Shown here: in pieces, positions 24,824-33,023 of the stretch | How the letters are laid out: each line of letters opens with the position of its first letter | Position numbering within the stretch: position 1 is the stretch's first letter | Assembly (NCBI GenBank): GCA_020853775.1 | Contig: JADYYH010000007.1 | Location: forward strand, 1 to 40,190 | Direction: 5' to 3' | Source of the DNA: Nitrospira sp. | GTDB lineage: Bacteria > Nitrospirota > Nitrospiria > Nitrospirales > Nitrospiraceae | Length of the DNA: 40,190 nucleotides | The notes under the pieces: generated by a model | Databases searched by the model: none | What the model was told of the DNA's origin: nothing | The model's input: only the letters and a program-made list of their open reading frames with translations | Position numbers and translations under genes: made by a program

Positions 24824-26383
24824 GTGAGTCAGATTGTTGAATGCGTGCCGAATTTCAGTGAGGGCCGGAACCCCGATGTCATCCAGGCGTTAGTCGCTCT
24901 GGTTCGATCCGTTCCCGGCGTGGCCTTGCTGGATGAGTCACACGACGCGGATCACCATCGCTCGGTGGTCACCTTCGCCGGACGGCCCTATGCTGTCGCC
25001 GAGGTGGCCTTTCAGATGGCGCGGCTGGCTGCTCAGCTGATCGATCTCCGAAGCCATCAGGGGGAACATCCGCGTGTGGGCGCGACGGATGTGATGCCGT
25101 TTGTGCCGATTCGTGGCGTCAGTATGCAGGATTGTGTGCAACTGGCTCGCATGGTCGGCCAGCGTATCGGGAATGAATTGAAGATCCCGGTCTTTCTGTA
25201 CGAACAGGCGGCGGCGAGGCCTGAGCGCGTTCAATTGGAATGGATTCGAAAAGGCGGACTGAAGGGATTGGCGGACCGGATGGCCGCCGATGCGGGCTGG
25301 GTGCCCGACTTCGGCCCGAAGCAACTCCATCATACTGCCGGAGCCACAGTGGTGGGCGCACGCTGGCCCCTCATTGCTTTTAACGTAAATCTGAAACGGG
25401 CGGACTTGTCGGTTGCCAAAGCGATTGCGAAGGCCGTTCGGCAGTCGAGCGGAGGGCTTCCGTGGGTGAAAGCGATCGGCGTGGAATTGAAGAGCCAGGG
25501 GCTTGTCCAGGTTTCGATGAATCTGACGAACTATGAAGAAACGTCCCTCCATGTGGTGTTCACCGCTGTGGAGCGAGAAGCCGCAGCCCATGGCGTGGAA
25601 GTGGCGGGGACGGAAATCGTCGGATTGGTGCCAGAGCAATGCCTCATTGATACGGCGCAGCAGGCGCTCCGTCTCGATCGATTTGAAGGCAAGCAGGTGC
25701 TCGAAATGCGCTTGGACAGTGCCGAATCGCGAGCGGCGATCGGGCGGCTGGCCGGGTCGTCGGCCAAGGACCTCCCGTCGCTGCCCGCGAAGCCCGCTGC
25801 ATCTGCTGCCGCTGTGACCGCTGAGCAAGGATTGACGGGGGGCAGTGTGGGCGCCCTCGCGGCGTCTTTCGCGGCGACGTTGGGCACCATGGTGGCGAAA
25901 CTGAATCGCGCCCGGGCGGCTGAAACACGTCTGTCCGAGATTGGTGTGCGCCTTCGCGAGCTCGTGCAGGCAGATCGGGATGCCTATGCCCGGGTGCTTC
26001 AAGCGAGGAAACTTCCACCAAACGATCCTGATCGCGCGCTGCGCCTATCCTCCGGCTTATTGGGTGCAATCGAGACGCCGATGGAAATTGTGAAGCTGTG
26101 TTGTGAGGTGATCCCGCTTCTGCGCGGCCTCTTGGCGCAGGCGAAGCCGGAGCTTCAGCCCGACCTGAAGATGGGCATTCAGCTGGCTGATGCGGTCATC
26201 GACGGCTGCGTGAGCATGGTCGAAGAAAACATGAAAGCTCAACCAAATCAGCAGCTTATTGCGTCCATCCGGGAACGGTTTGCCGTGGCGGAACAAATGC
26301 TTGTGGATGCGAAATCGCTATGCTACACTCCGCCCTTCGATTCGTGGTCACAAAACATGTTGAATATCCTGAAACTTCGCTGA
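24824..26383 (+). CDS. ftcD: Bifunctional glutamate formimidoyltransferase / formimidoyltetrahydrofolate cyclodeaminase
   Basis: A 519-residue fusion, close to the 541 residues of mammalian FTCD. Residues 1-~300 are the formiminotransferase half: VECVPNFSEGRN, DADHHRSVVTFAG, SHQGEHPRVGATDVMPFVPI and LKSQGLVQVSMNLTNYE. Residues ~335-515 are the cyclodeaminase half, beginning GGSVGALAASFAATLGTMVAKL. Together they move a formimino group from N-formiminoglutamate to tetrahydrofolate and release ammonia, giving 5,10-methenyl-THF. GTG 24824 is chosen because family members begin MxQIVECVPNFSEGR; the frame runs back to 24767. No histidine-utilisation genes are here, so it may serve one-carbon supply by another route. 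rpsU follows 23 bases later. Confidence 0.9.
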   Translation: MSQIVECVPNFSEGRNPDVIQALVALVRSVPGVALLDESHDADHHRSVVTFAGRPYAVAEVAFQMARLAAQLIDLRSHQGEHPRVGATDVMPFVPIRGVSMQDCVQLARMVGQRIGNELKIPVFLYEQAAARPERVQLEWIRKGGLKGLADRMAADAGWVPDFGPKQLHHTAGATVVGARWPLIAFNVNLKRADLSVAKAIAKAVRQSSGGLPWVKAIGVELKSQGLVQVSMNLTNYEETSLHVVFTAVEREAAAHGVEVAGTEIVGLVPEQCLIDTAQQALRLDRFEGKQVLEMRLDSAESRAAIGRLAGSSAKDLPSLPAKPAASAAAVTAEQGLTGGSVGALAASFAATLGTMVAKLNRARAAETRLSEIGVRLRELVQADRDAYARVLQARKLPPNDPDRALRLSSGLLGAIETPMEIVKLCCEVIPLLRGLLAQAKPELQPDLKMGIQLADAVIDGCVSMVEENMKAQPNQQLIASIRERFAVAEQMLVDAKSLCYTPPFDSWSQNMLNILKLR

Positions 26384-26406
26384 AAGAGAGTCGAAGGTAG
26401 CTGACG

Positions 26407-26601
26407 ATGGAAATTAAGGTCTTCAATAACAATGTTGAAAAAGCCCTGAAGGTCGCCAAGAAGAAATTGGCGGGCGAAGGATTGTTCCGCGAACTGAAGC
26501 GCCGCCGGTATTACGAGAAGCCGAGTGTCCGCAAGAAGGCGAAAGAGCGAGAGGCCCAACGCCGCCGCCAGAAGTGGCTTGCCAAGAGACGTCCCGAATA
26601 G
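26407..26601 (+). CDS. rpsU: 30S ribosomal protein S21
   Basis: A 64-residue basic protein matching S21 throughout: MEIKVFNNNVEKALKVAKKKLAGEGLFRELKRRRYYEKPSVRKK, with the arginine/lysine-rich tail KAKEREAQRRRQKWLAKRR. S21 sits on the platform of the small subunit and helps mRNA start-site selection. GAAGG lies 9 bases before the ATG. It follows ftcD by 23 bases, an unusual partner, and is followed by nth. In many bacteria rpsU instead precedes dnaG and rpoD. Confidence 0.96.
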   Translation: MEIKVFNNNVEKALKVAKKKLAGEGLFRELKRRRYYEKPSVRKKAKEREAQRRRQKWLAKRRPE

Positions 26602-26670
26602 ACGTCAGGCGTTTTCCCCTCCGCCGACCAGCTAGACCATTCCAGTTCAACTCTTCTTTCCGGCACCTCC

Positions 26671-27330
26671 ATGCAGGCGCACGAGATTCATGCCGTCATC
26701 CGAACGGTCAAGCGGGAGATTGCCCGCTGGCCTGATCCGGTTGTCGGCGTCGTGGCGAAAGAATCCGGTCGCGATCCCTTCCTCGTGCTGATCTCCTGTT
26801 TACTCAGTCTTCGAACCAAAGATAAGACCACCGCTGAAGCCAGTGCGCGGTTGTTCGCGTTAGCTTCGACGCCTGCTACCATGCAGCGCCTGTCCCAATC
26901 GGCCATCGAGTCAGCGATCTATCCAGTTGGGTTCTACCGCACTAAGGCGAAGCAGATTCTGCAGATTTGCACGCAATTGCTTGATCGTTACCACGGCCGA
27001 GTACCGGACCAGATCGACGAGTTACTGACGTTGCCGGGCGTGGGTCGGAAGACGGCCAATCTGGTGGTGACGGTCGGGTATGAGAAACCGGGGATTTGTG
27101 TCGATATTCATGTCCATCGGATCAGCAACCGGTGGGGCTATGTGAAAACCAACACTCCGGACGAGACGGAAAAGGCCTTACGTGCCAAATTGCCACCCAA
27201 GTATTGGATCACCTTCAACGATCTGCTCGTGCCCTTCGGGCAGAACCTTTGCCAGCCGGTCTCTCCCTTCTGTAGCCGATGCAAGATTGCAGAGTATTGC
27301 GATCGAGTCGGCGTAACGAAGAGCCGTTAG
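26671..27330 (+). CDS. nth: Endonuclease III (DNA glycosylase/AP lyase)
   Basis: A 219-residue base-excision-repair enzyme that removes oxidised pyrimidines. The helix-hairpin-helix LPGVGRKTAN holds the catalytic Lys127, the catalytic Asp145 is in GICVDIHVHRI, and the C-terminal [4Fe-4S] cluster has Cys194-x6-Cys201-x2-Cys204-x5-Cys210. The start FLVLISCLLSLRTKDKTT replaces the usual Q-T-D motif with R-T-K-D: family members read SAQTTD or SLRTKD, the latter found in the archaeal-type Nth subset. Length is normal (211-220). It follows rpsU by 69 bases and may share its transcript. Confidence 0.94.
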   Translation: MQAHEIHAVIRTVKREIARWPDPVVGVVAKESGRDPFLVLISCLLSLRTKDKTTAEASARLFALASTPATMQRLSQSAIESAIYPVGFYRTKAKQILQICTQLLDRYHGRVPDQIDELLTLPGVGRKTANLVVTVGYEKPGICVDIHVHRISNRWGYVKTNTPDETEKALRAKLPPKYWITFNDLLVPFGQNLCQPVSPFCSRCKIAEYCDRVGVTKSR

Positions 27331-27385
27331 CAGGACGATCCCTCCGCGGACATCAGGCTGCCAGAGTTCGCGCGTCATCCGTGGG

Positions 27386-27805
27386 TTAGATGAACAGTTT
27401 GGTTTCTGCCTGCGCGGTCAGCGAGAGAATGGAGGGAAGGCCGAGCACTTCATCCACATTGCGTTCGACGGCACCCGCTTGAACTCCCATATATTCGAGC
27501 CCCGCGCTGCAGGCGATGAGGCGAAATTTCCCGACCAGACGGGCTTCATGAAACATCTCAGAAATTGTGGGGACCTTCTTTTCTTTGAGGAGGCGGGTGA
27601 CTTCCTCGGCCGAGGCGGCATATTCAGGAGGAAAGTCGATATGGTCGATCTTGCCTTCAGCCAGTTTCTTGATGGTCCAGAACAATAACACCACGATGAC
27701 ATCCTTCCCCATGGCCGCGGCGGTGAGACCAAGCGTCGCGACCTGGTGCAACTTGTCATACGTCGCGTTGTGGGCAAAGACGACGAATTTGGGTTGATCG
27801 GCCAT
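27386..27805 (-). CDS. DsrE-family protein
   Basis: A 139-residue DsrE-fold protein: FVVFAHNATYDKLHQVATLGLTAAAMGKDVIVVLLFWTI, then a loop and helix (SAEEVTRLLKEKKVPTISEMFHEA), then FRLIACSAGLEYMGVQAG with Cys99 at the position where sulfur carriers hold their persulfide, and a final ETKLFI. It is the second DsrE-type gene in the window, on the opposite strand from DsrE2. The upstream gene (27811-28206) ends 5 bases before its ATG, so both belong to one operon. Whether it delivers sulfur or only binds a ligand cannot be told from sequence. Confidence 0.83.
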   Translation of the reverse strand: MADQPKFVVFAHNATYDKLHQVATLGLTAAAMGKDVIVVLLFWTIKKLAEGKIDHIDFPPEYAASAEEVTRLLKEKKVPTISEMFHEARLVGKFRLIACSAGLEYMGVQAGAVERNVDEVLGLPSILSLTAQAETKLFI

Positions 27806-27810
27806 TGCAA

Positions 27811-28206
27811 CTATTTGACCTTCTGTCTGGTTTTGACGCTGTTGATAAAGTCGCTGATGGCCGCATCCACCTCGGCGGGCGTCATGGCACGATCGTGCAT
27901 TTCGCTCTCATCGATCAGGTAACGCGCACCCTGCTTTTCCTGCCGCACGATGACGGAATTTTCCGGCGTGACCTCCACCCGCATGAACCACTCTTTGTTG
28001 CCCTGCGTCATGACGACTTCTTTGCCGAGCCCGATTTTGGTGATGTCGATACGTAGGTCAGGGTCTGCGGCGACATCGGATGCCTGCGCCTGTTGGTCGA
28101 TCACACCGCCGGGGTTCAGTACCAGGATCAGACCAAGGATAGCCAGTCGGCAAGCCGGGGAGCGGAGTATGGTCAACAGGACGGCGCTGGATCGCGGCGG
28201 CAGCAT
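27811..28206 (-). CDS. Small exported protein, unknown function, with DsrE
   Basis: A 131-residue protein with a signal peptide or membrane anchor (LAILGLILVLNPGGVI, cleavage near QAQAS) and a mature region DLRIDITKIGLGKEVVMTQGNKEWFMRVEVTPENSVIVRQE, likely a small beta domain, followed by a helical end (MTPAEVDAAISDFINSVKTRQKVK). I do not recognise the family. Its tight spacing to the DsrE gene downstream (5 bases) ties the two together. It is divergent from the membrane protein at 28300. Confidence 0.6.
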   Translation of the reverse strand: MLPPRSSAVLLTILRSPACRLAILGLILVLNPGGVIDQQAQASDVAADPDLRIDITKIGLGKEVVMTQGNKEWFMRVEVTPENSVIVRQEKQGARYLIDESEMHDRAMTPAEVDAAISDFINSVKTRQKVK

Positions 28207-28299
28207 GGTGCGGAATTATAGCTGGCAGAGCAGGGAACGTAAACCCGCTTGGCTGCGGAACCCTTTCCGCCGCGCAAAGTCCCATGCTAGGATGCGCCG

Positions 28300-28731
28300 G
28301 TGATAAGCGACATATTGGCGCAGATTGAGTCCTACGTGCCGGCGAGCGTGCTGATTTGGTTCGCTGTCTCGTCCGTGTTCATGTTCGTGGGAACCCTGAT
28401 CGCAATTCCCATCATCTTGATGCGGTTACCGGCGGACTATTTCGATATCCGCATTCCGCGCCCCTGGATGGAGAATCACCACCCGATCCTTCGTCTGATC
28501 GGCCATGTGGTCAAGAACGTCGTGGGCGCGATTTTTCTGTTCGCGGGATTTCTCATGCTCTTCCTGCCGGGACAGGGTGTTCTCACGATGTTGATCGGCT
28601 TGTCGTTGATTGAGTTTCCCGGCAAGCGGCGCATTGAAGCCAAAATCGTCGGACAGTCCACCGTCCTGAGTACGATCAACGCGATGCGAGCCAAGTTCGA
28701 CAAACCGCCGCTGATCATCGCTCCCGACTGA
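28300..28731 (+). CDS. Integral membrane protein, PGPGW-like
   Basis: A 143-residue protein with an amphipathic start, a membrane helix at ~17-44 (VLIWFAVSSVFMFVGTLIAIPIIL), a soluble stretch with PRPWMENHHPILR, and two helices at ~73-107. Between them LFLPGQGVLTMLIGLSLIEFPGKRR resembles the PGPGW family of putative transmembrane proteins, whose function is unknown. The start is a GTG at 28300, with AGGA 8 bases before it. polA follows in the same direction, 62 bases after the stop. Confidence 0.65.
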   Translation: MISDILAQIESYVPASVLIWFAVSSVFMFVGTLIAIPIILMRLPADYFDIRIPRPWMENHHPILRLIGHVVKNVVGAIFLFAGFLMLFLPGQGVLTMLIGLSLIEFPGKRRIEAKIVGQSTVLSTINAMRAKFDKPPLIIAPD

Positions 28732-28793
28732 CGCCGTTGGCGTGGACCTTGGCTACGCCAGTTATCCATGATCTGTGTGCCTAATCCGCCATC

Positions 28794-31439
28794 ATGCCTG
28801 CGCTCTATCTGATTGACGGCAGCGCCTACATCTATCGGGCATTCTTTGCCCTACCTCCCTTGAACAATTCCAAGGGCCTGCAGACCAATGCGGTCTATGG
28901 CTTCACCACCATGTTGATGAAAGTTCTGCGGGAGCATCGGCCGGATTATGTCGCCGTGGTGTTCGATGAAAAGGGTCCGACCCACCGGCATGAGGCTTTT
29001 AAGGAATACAAGGCGCAACGGCCACCCATGCCGCAAGGCATGAGCGCGCAGGTCCCCTATATCCATCGCGTGGTGGAAGCGTTGTCACTGCCGGTGATTC
29101 GCCAGGCTGGGTACGAGGCTGACGATCTGATCGGCACCTTGGCGCGCAAAGGGGAAGGCGAAGGCCTCGATGTCGTGATCGTGACCAGCGACAAAGATAT
29201 GTTCCAACTCCTGACGCCCAAAACACGGATTTACGATCCGGTGAAAGATAAGTGGTTCAGCGAGGCGGATTCGCTGGTCCGGTTCGGCGTGGAGCCGGCC
29301 CGTGTCGTCGAGATCATGGGCCTCATGGGTGATACCAGTGACAATATCCCCGGCGTTAAGGGGATCGGCGAGAAAACAGCGGTGAAACTGATCACGCAGT
29401 TCGGCACGATCGAGGAGTTATTGCGCCGCGTCGAAGAAGTGACGCCGGCCAAAATCAAGAACCTTCTGCTGGAGCAGGGCGACAACGCCCGCATGAGCAG
29501 GCAGCTGGCGACCATCCAGTTGGATTGTCCGATCGAATTTGCCCCGGCTCATTTTCAAGCGAAGGCGCCGCAGACGGATGCGCTTGTCAGCTTACTGCGT
29601 GAGCTGGAATTTATGACGTTGGCCAAGGCCTTTCAGGGTGACACGCCTGAGCAGAATCGGTTAGGCGCTGCGGTCGAGCAGATTCATGATCCGGCTGGAG
29701 CGGAAGATTTTCTGAAGCGGCGGCAACCGGAGGCCATGCTGGGTCTGGCTTGTGTGTTGAGTGGTGAGGCCGGCGTGCGAGCGAACATCCGAGGTTGCGC
29801 GTTTGGCTGGGCGGACGGGGCTGCCGCGTTCGTGCAGGGTGAGGCACAAGACTGGCCGCAGCCCCTCGCCGCGTATGTGCGGGATGGGAGCCGGCCGAAG
29901 GCGGTACAGGATCTCAAGCCGACCTTATTGGCGTTCCATCGGCAGGGGATCGATATGCCGGGCCCGTACTTCGATACCATGGTCGCCGATTATTTACTCA
30001 ATCCCAATCGCCGGGCACATACGTTGGAAGCGATCGCGATGGACCTGCTGAGTTATCAGCTCGGCACCGGCGCAAGCGAAGAAACGGGCAAGGGGGCGCA
30101 GTCCCTCTTTGATGTCGATGAACAGGTCGTGCGTCGAATGGGCGAAGCAGCGGCAGTGACGGCCAAAGTTGCGCCGTTGTTGCGCGAGCGGCTGAAAGAG
30201 CAGGGCAGTCTGTCGTTATTTGAGCAAGTGGAAATGCCGCTGGTGCCGGTGTTAGCCGACATCGAACGCAACGGATTTTTGCTCGACGTCGAGGGGCTGC
30301 GCGCGCTGAGCAAAGAGCTGGAGCAGGAACTCGAGCAGATGGTCGGGACGATTTACCGGTTGGGCGGCGGCGAGTTCAATATCGGTTCGCCGAAGCAGTT
30401 AGCCACAGTGCTGTTCGAGACGTTGGGCCTCAAGCCGCTCCGAAAAACGAAGACCGGGTTTTCTACCGATGAAGACACGCTCACGCAACTGGCAAATCAG
30501 CACGAGCTTCCCGCGCAAATTCTCAGCTATCGAACGCTAACTAAGCTCAAATCGACCTATGTGGATGCCTTGCCGCAGTTGGTCAATCCTGAGACGAGGC
30601 GGCTGCATACGTCGCTCAATCAGACGGTCGCCGCCACGGGACGACTCTCTTCGACCGATCCAAATCTACAGAACATTCCGGTCAAGGGTGACTACGGCCT
30701 GCGTATTCGCGAGGCCTTCATTGCGCCGCCAGGTCACCAGCTACTCTGTGCCGACTACAGTCAGGTTGAGCCTCGGATTTTAGCGCACCTCTCGCAAGAC
30801 CCCCGCCTGCTGCAGGTCTTCGAGAAGGGTGAGGATATTCATATGGCCACGGCCATGGAGATTTTCAATCTGCCCGCCGGTGAGGTCACGCGCGAGATGC
30901 GGCGCGCGGCGAAAAGCGTGGTGTTCGGCATCGTGTATGGCATCAGCCCGTTCGGCCTCGCATCCAACATCGGTGTGCCGCAGGCGGATGCCAAGAAATA
31001 TATCGAGACGTTCTTCGAGAAGTTTGCGGCCGTGCGGGCGCTGATGGACCGCAATATCGACGACGGCAAGACCAAAGGCTACACGACGACCATCCTCGGC
31101 CGTCGCCGTCCGATCCCGGAATTGCAGAGCGGTGATCCATCCCAGCGCGGCGTCGGTGAGCGCATGGCCGTCAATAGTCCGATTCAAGGATCGGCCGCCG
31201 ATCTGATCAAGGTGGCTATGATCAAGGTTCATCAACGCCTCCAGAACGAACTGCCCCGCTGCAAGATGATCCTCCAAGTCCATGACGAGTTGATTTTCGA
31301 AGTGCCGGAGCAGGAATTGGAACAGGCGAAACAGCTTGTGAAAGCCGAAATGGAAGCCACCGGCGCGGCGTTGGGTCTCTCGGTTCCGCTGAAAGTCGAT
31401 CTGGGAGTGGGCTATAACTGGCGCGCCGCCCATCCTTAG
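28794..31439 (+). CDS. polA: DNA polymerase I, likely without proofreading
   Basis: An 881-residue Pol I that fills gaps and removes RNA primers. Residues 1-~290 are the 5'-3' flap nuclease (YLIDGSAYIYRAFFAL, GYEADDLIGTLA, VTSDKDMFQLL, GDTSDNIPGVKGIGEKTA). Residues ~305-470 hold a degenerate 3'-5' exonuclease domain: the Exo I D-x-E motif is absent (the place reads EAMLGLACVLSGEAGVRAN), while FDTMVADYLLNP still marks the fold. The polymerase part has motif A DYSQVEPRI (Asp654; Pro where E. coli has Leu), motif B RRAAKSVVFGIVYG (Lys707, Phe711) and motif C VHDEL (Asp831). The protein is shorter than E. coli Pol I (928). The ATG lacks a clear ribosome site. Confidence 0.96.
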   Translation: MPALYLIDGSAYIYRAFFALPPLNNSKGLQTNAVYGFTTMLMKVLREHRPDYVAVVFDEKGPTHRHEAFKEYKAQRPPMPQGMSAQVPYIHRVVEALSLPVIRQAGYEADDLIGTLARKGEGEGLDVVIVTSDKDMFQLLTPKTRIYDPVKDKWFSEADSLVRFGVEPARVVEIMGLMGDTSDNIPGVKGIGEKTAVKLITQFGTIEELLRRVEEVTPAKIKNLLLEQGDNARMSRQLATIQLDCPIEFAPAHFQAKAPQTDALVSLLRELEFMTLAKAFQGDTPEQNRLGAAVEQIHDPAGAEDFLKRRQPEAMLGLACVLSGEAGVRANIRGCAFGWADGAAAFVQGEAQDWPQPLAAYVRDGSRPKAVQDLKPTLLAFHRQGIDMPGPYFDTMVADYLLNPNRRAHTLEAIAMDLLSYQLGTGASEETGKGAQSLFDVDEQVVRRMGEAAAVTAKVAPLLRERLKEQGSLSLFEQVEMPLVPVLADIERNGFLLDVEGLRALSKELEQELEQMVGTIYRLGGGEFNIGSPKQLATVLFETLGLKPLRKTKTGFSTDEDTLTQLANQHELPAQILSYRTLTKLKSTYVDALPQLVNPETRRLHTSLNQTVAATGRLSSTDPNLQNIPVKGDYGLRIREAFIAPPGHQLLCADYSQVEPRILAHLSQDPRLLQVFEKGEDIHMATAMEIFNLPAGEVTREMRRAAKSVVFGIVYGISPFGLASNIGVPQADAKKYIETFFEKFAAVRALMDRNIDDGKTKGYTTTILGRRRPIPELQSGDPSQRGVGERMAVNSPIQGSAADLIKVAMIKVHQRLQNELPRCKMILQVHDELIFEVPEQELEQAKQLVKAEMEATGAALGLSVPLKVDLGVGYNWRAAHP

Positions 31440-31495
31440 CCGGATGTTGACGCGTTCCCAATGCTGTATGAAAATGTGCCCGCAGGAGTGACCAC

Positions 31496-31759
31496 ATGAA
31501 GACCGCGACGGTACGTCAATTCCGTGATGACGCCACCAGCTTTTTTAAACAGGAAGAGCCGATTCTTGTCACCAGACATGGGAAGATTGTCGGGTTCTTT
31601 TTGCCTGCCGCCGGCGATAGTCTGCCGCTTGAGATCAGGAAAGATCTGTTCAGTACGTTGACTGATGAGATTCGATCCACCATGAAAGCGCGTGGACTTT
31701 CCGAGGAAACCGTACTTGCCGACTTCGAAAAGACCAGAAAAGCTCGTCGTCGACGCTAA
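31496..31759 (+). CDS. Phd/YefM-type antitoxin
   Basis: An 87-residue antitoxin. MKTATVRQFRDDATSFFKQEEPILVTRHGKIVGFFLP is the N-terminal DNA-binding Phd/YefM fold; the acidic and basic C-terminal part (STLTDEIRSTMKARGLSEETVLADFEKTRKARRRR) would wrap the toxin. A ribosome site, GCAGGAG, lies 7 bases upstream of the ATG. The PIN toxin frame begins inside its 3' end with 44 bases of overlap, a usual arrangement for translationally coupled modules. The antitoxin frame is intact, unlike the toxin frame. Confidence 0.87.
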   Translation: MKTATVRQFRDDATSFFKQEEPILVTRHGKIVGFFLPAAGDSLPLEIRKDLFSTLTDEIRSTMKARGLSEETVLADFEKTRKARRRR

Positions 31760-32155
31760 TCCGATCCTTTCCACCTTGTTGGGGGGCAGGCGAAGCGAAT
31801 TTTCTTCGAAGGGGGTATCGGAGAATTTGCGATTCCTGGAAAGGTAATCGAGGAAGTGCGTCGATATGTGCCACGCTTGGCGGCGAAACTGGGAGTCGGT
31901 CAGGAATTTCTTTTCTACGCGCTGGATCTATTGCCTCTGACTGTGTATTCGCCAAAAACCTATCGAGCAACCCTGCCGGAGGCCAAGCGACAACTCGCTC
32001 GAAGGGATCCCAACGACGCAGACGTATTAGCACTCGGACTTGCGTTGAGGCGTGTCGTTTGGACGAACGACCGAGATTTTGAATCCACGACTATCCAGCG
32101 GGTGACGACAGCCGAGCTCCTCACGCTGTGCTTTCCGAAGGAATCTCGGCGTTGA
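31716..32155 (+). pseudogene. PIN-domain toxin, frame broken by one missing base
   Basis: The N-terminal half, read from the TTG at 31716 (GAGGA 8 bases upstream), gives KLVVDANPILSTLLGG and then runs into a stop. The C-terminal half is in another frame and reads AKRIFFEGGIGEFAIPGKVIEEVRRYV through RRDPNDADVLALGLALRRVVWTNDRDF. They meet at a run of six G (31781-31786); a seventh G restores a 146-residue PIN protein. All PIN acidic residues are present across the two halves: Asp in VVDAN, Glu in IEEV, Asp in DPNDAD and Asp in WTNDRD. The RNase would be active if the frame were whole. The frame break is either a mutation or a homopolymer error. Its stop coincides with a decayed copy of the polA tail. 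Confidence 0.8.
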
Positions 32156-32191
32156 GGTGCCGATTCCGTTGAAGGTAGGGCGAGGCGTGGG
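32147..32191 (+). repeat. Degenerate second copy of the polA 3' end
   Basis: This 45-base stretch aligns with polA 31366-31411 at about 70% identity with one gap, by hand. CGGCGTTG is identical; TTCCG-TGAA and GTGGG also match. In translation PLKV..GVG corresponds to the polA end VPLKVDLGVG. It flanks the Phd-PIN module on the far side, as would be left by an insertion event or duplication at the polA end. Confidence 0.45.
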
Positions 32192-32196
32192 TCGTT

Positions 32197-32583
32197 ATGA
32201 CGCGTCGAAGATCTTCATTATCCGTCACTGAGCCTGAGTTTCAGGCCCTGGTGCAGGAAGCGCTGGACGGCCTGCCGGACGAATATGCCAAACTCATCAC
32301 CAACGTCGCCGTGGTGGTGGAAGACGAGCCCTCTCCCGAGGTCCTTGCCGATCTCGAGATGGAAGAAGACGAAGATCTCCTCGGCCTCTACCAAGGACTC
32401 TCGCTCGACAAAGAGTCTTTCTTCCAGGCAGGCGGGCAACTGCCGGCCAAAATCTCTATCTACCGCGGGCCGATCCTCAGACTTTGTCGCACCAAGAAAG
32501 AAGTCGTGCAGGAAGTGCGCGATACAGTGGTGCATGAGATCGGGCACCATTTTGGGTTCGACGACGACGAGATGCCGTATTAG
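32197..32583 (+). CDS. Metallopeptidase-family (zincin-like) small protein
   Basis: A 128-residue protein of the Zincin_1 (formerly DUF1025) type. It begins MTRRRSSLSVTEPEFQALVQEALDGLPDEYAKLITNVAVVVEDEP and ends with VVHEIGHHFGFDDDEM, where HEIGH is the HExxH zinc motif, His and Glu being the ligands and the catalytic base, and FDDDEM adds a downstream acid. GLYQG and ISIYRGPI are common in this family. The role in the cell is not known, though minimal zincins of this kind are widespread. The gene is not part of the toxin modules on either side. A GTG-rich tract that looks like polA ends 5 bases upstream. Confidence 0.85.
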   Translation: MTRRRSSLSVTEPEFQALVQEALDGLPDEYAKLITNVAVVVEDEPSPEVLADLEMEEDEDLLGLYQGLSLDKESFFQAGGQLPAKISIYRGPILRLCRTKKEVVQEVRDTVVHEIGHHFGFDDDEMPY

Positions 32584-32589
32584 CAGGGG

Positions 32590-32713
32590 CAGGCTGGTGA
32601 AAAAGACTGTCAGCTTCGTTCTCGGTCGCACGCCTCCCTGCGACGTACCCACGTGTACGCCTGAGTCGTCGCGCTTCCTGCGGCCTTGCTGGACAGCCTT
32701 TTTGAACAGCCTG
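32590..32713 (+). repeat. REP/MITE-like palindromic element with imperfect terminal inverted repeats
   Basis: The ends CAGGCTGGTGAAAAAGACTG (from 32590) and, reversed, CAGGCTGTTCAAAAAGGCTG (from 32713) match over about 25 bases with a few differences. Inside, CGTAC-CCACGT-GTACG forms a smaller hairpin near 32643. It has no gene and fills most of the gap between the zincin gene and the antitoxin at 32844. My memory is that related sequences recur between genes in Nitrospira genomes, unverified here. Confidence 0.7.
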
Positions 32714-32843
32714 TTTGAAATTTCCTGAACCTGGAAAGTTGAGTCGCTCTAGAAAAACTTCGGATGTGCCCTCACCAGTCATTCCGTAACAGTCGAAAAG
32801 GTACGCCTAGATTCGCAGGAATATCCACTGGGGAGATAAGGCG

Positions 32844-33023
32844 ATGCCGACAACCAATAAACAGGCCCCTCATATGATCAGGAGCCTGTTGGAGAAAGCC
32901 ACTTGGGACGACATCATGTACGAGATCTATGTGCGAAAGAAGATGGAGGCCGGCATGAAGGCTGCCGATGAGGTCAGGGTCCTCAGCCATGAGGACGTCA
33001 AGAAACGCTTCATCAAGAGATGA
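32844..33023 (+). CDS. Small antitoxin of a ParE/RelE-type module
   Basis: A 59-residue protein: MPTTNKQAPHMIRSLLEKATWDDIMYEIYVRKKMEAG, followed by LSHEDVKKRFIKR. ATWDDIMYEIYVR-KxEAG-x-KAADE and HEDVKKRF are the pattern of short antitoxins found beside ParE/RelE toxins. The stop TGA overlaps the toxin start as ATGA (33020-33023), giving translational coupling. GGGAGATAAGG lies upstream of the ATG. The frame is intact. It is acidic/basic mixed and probably both autoregulates and neutralises the toxin. Confidence 0.82.
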   Translation: MPTTNKQAPHMIRSLLEKATWDDIMYEIYVRKKMEAGMKAADEVRVLSHEDVKKRFIKR

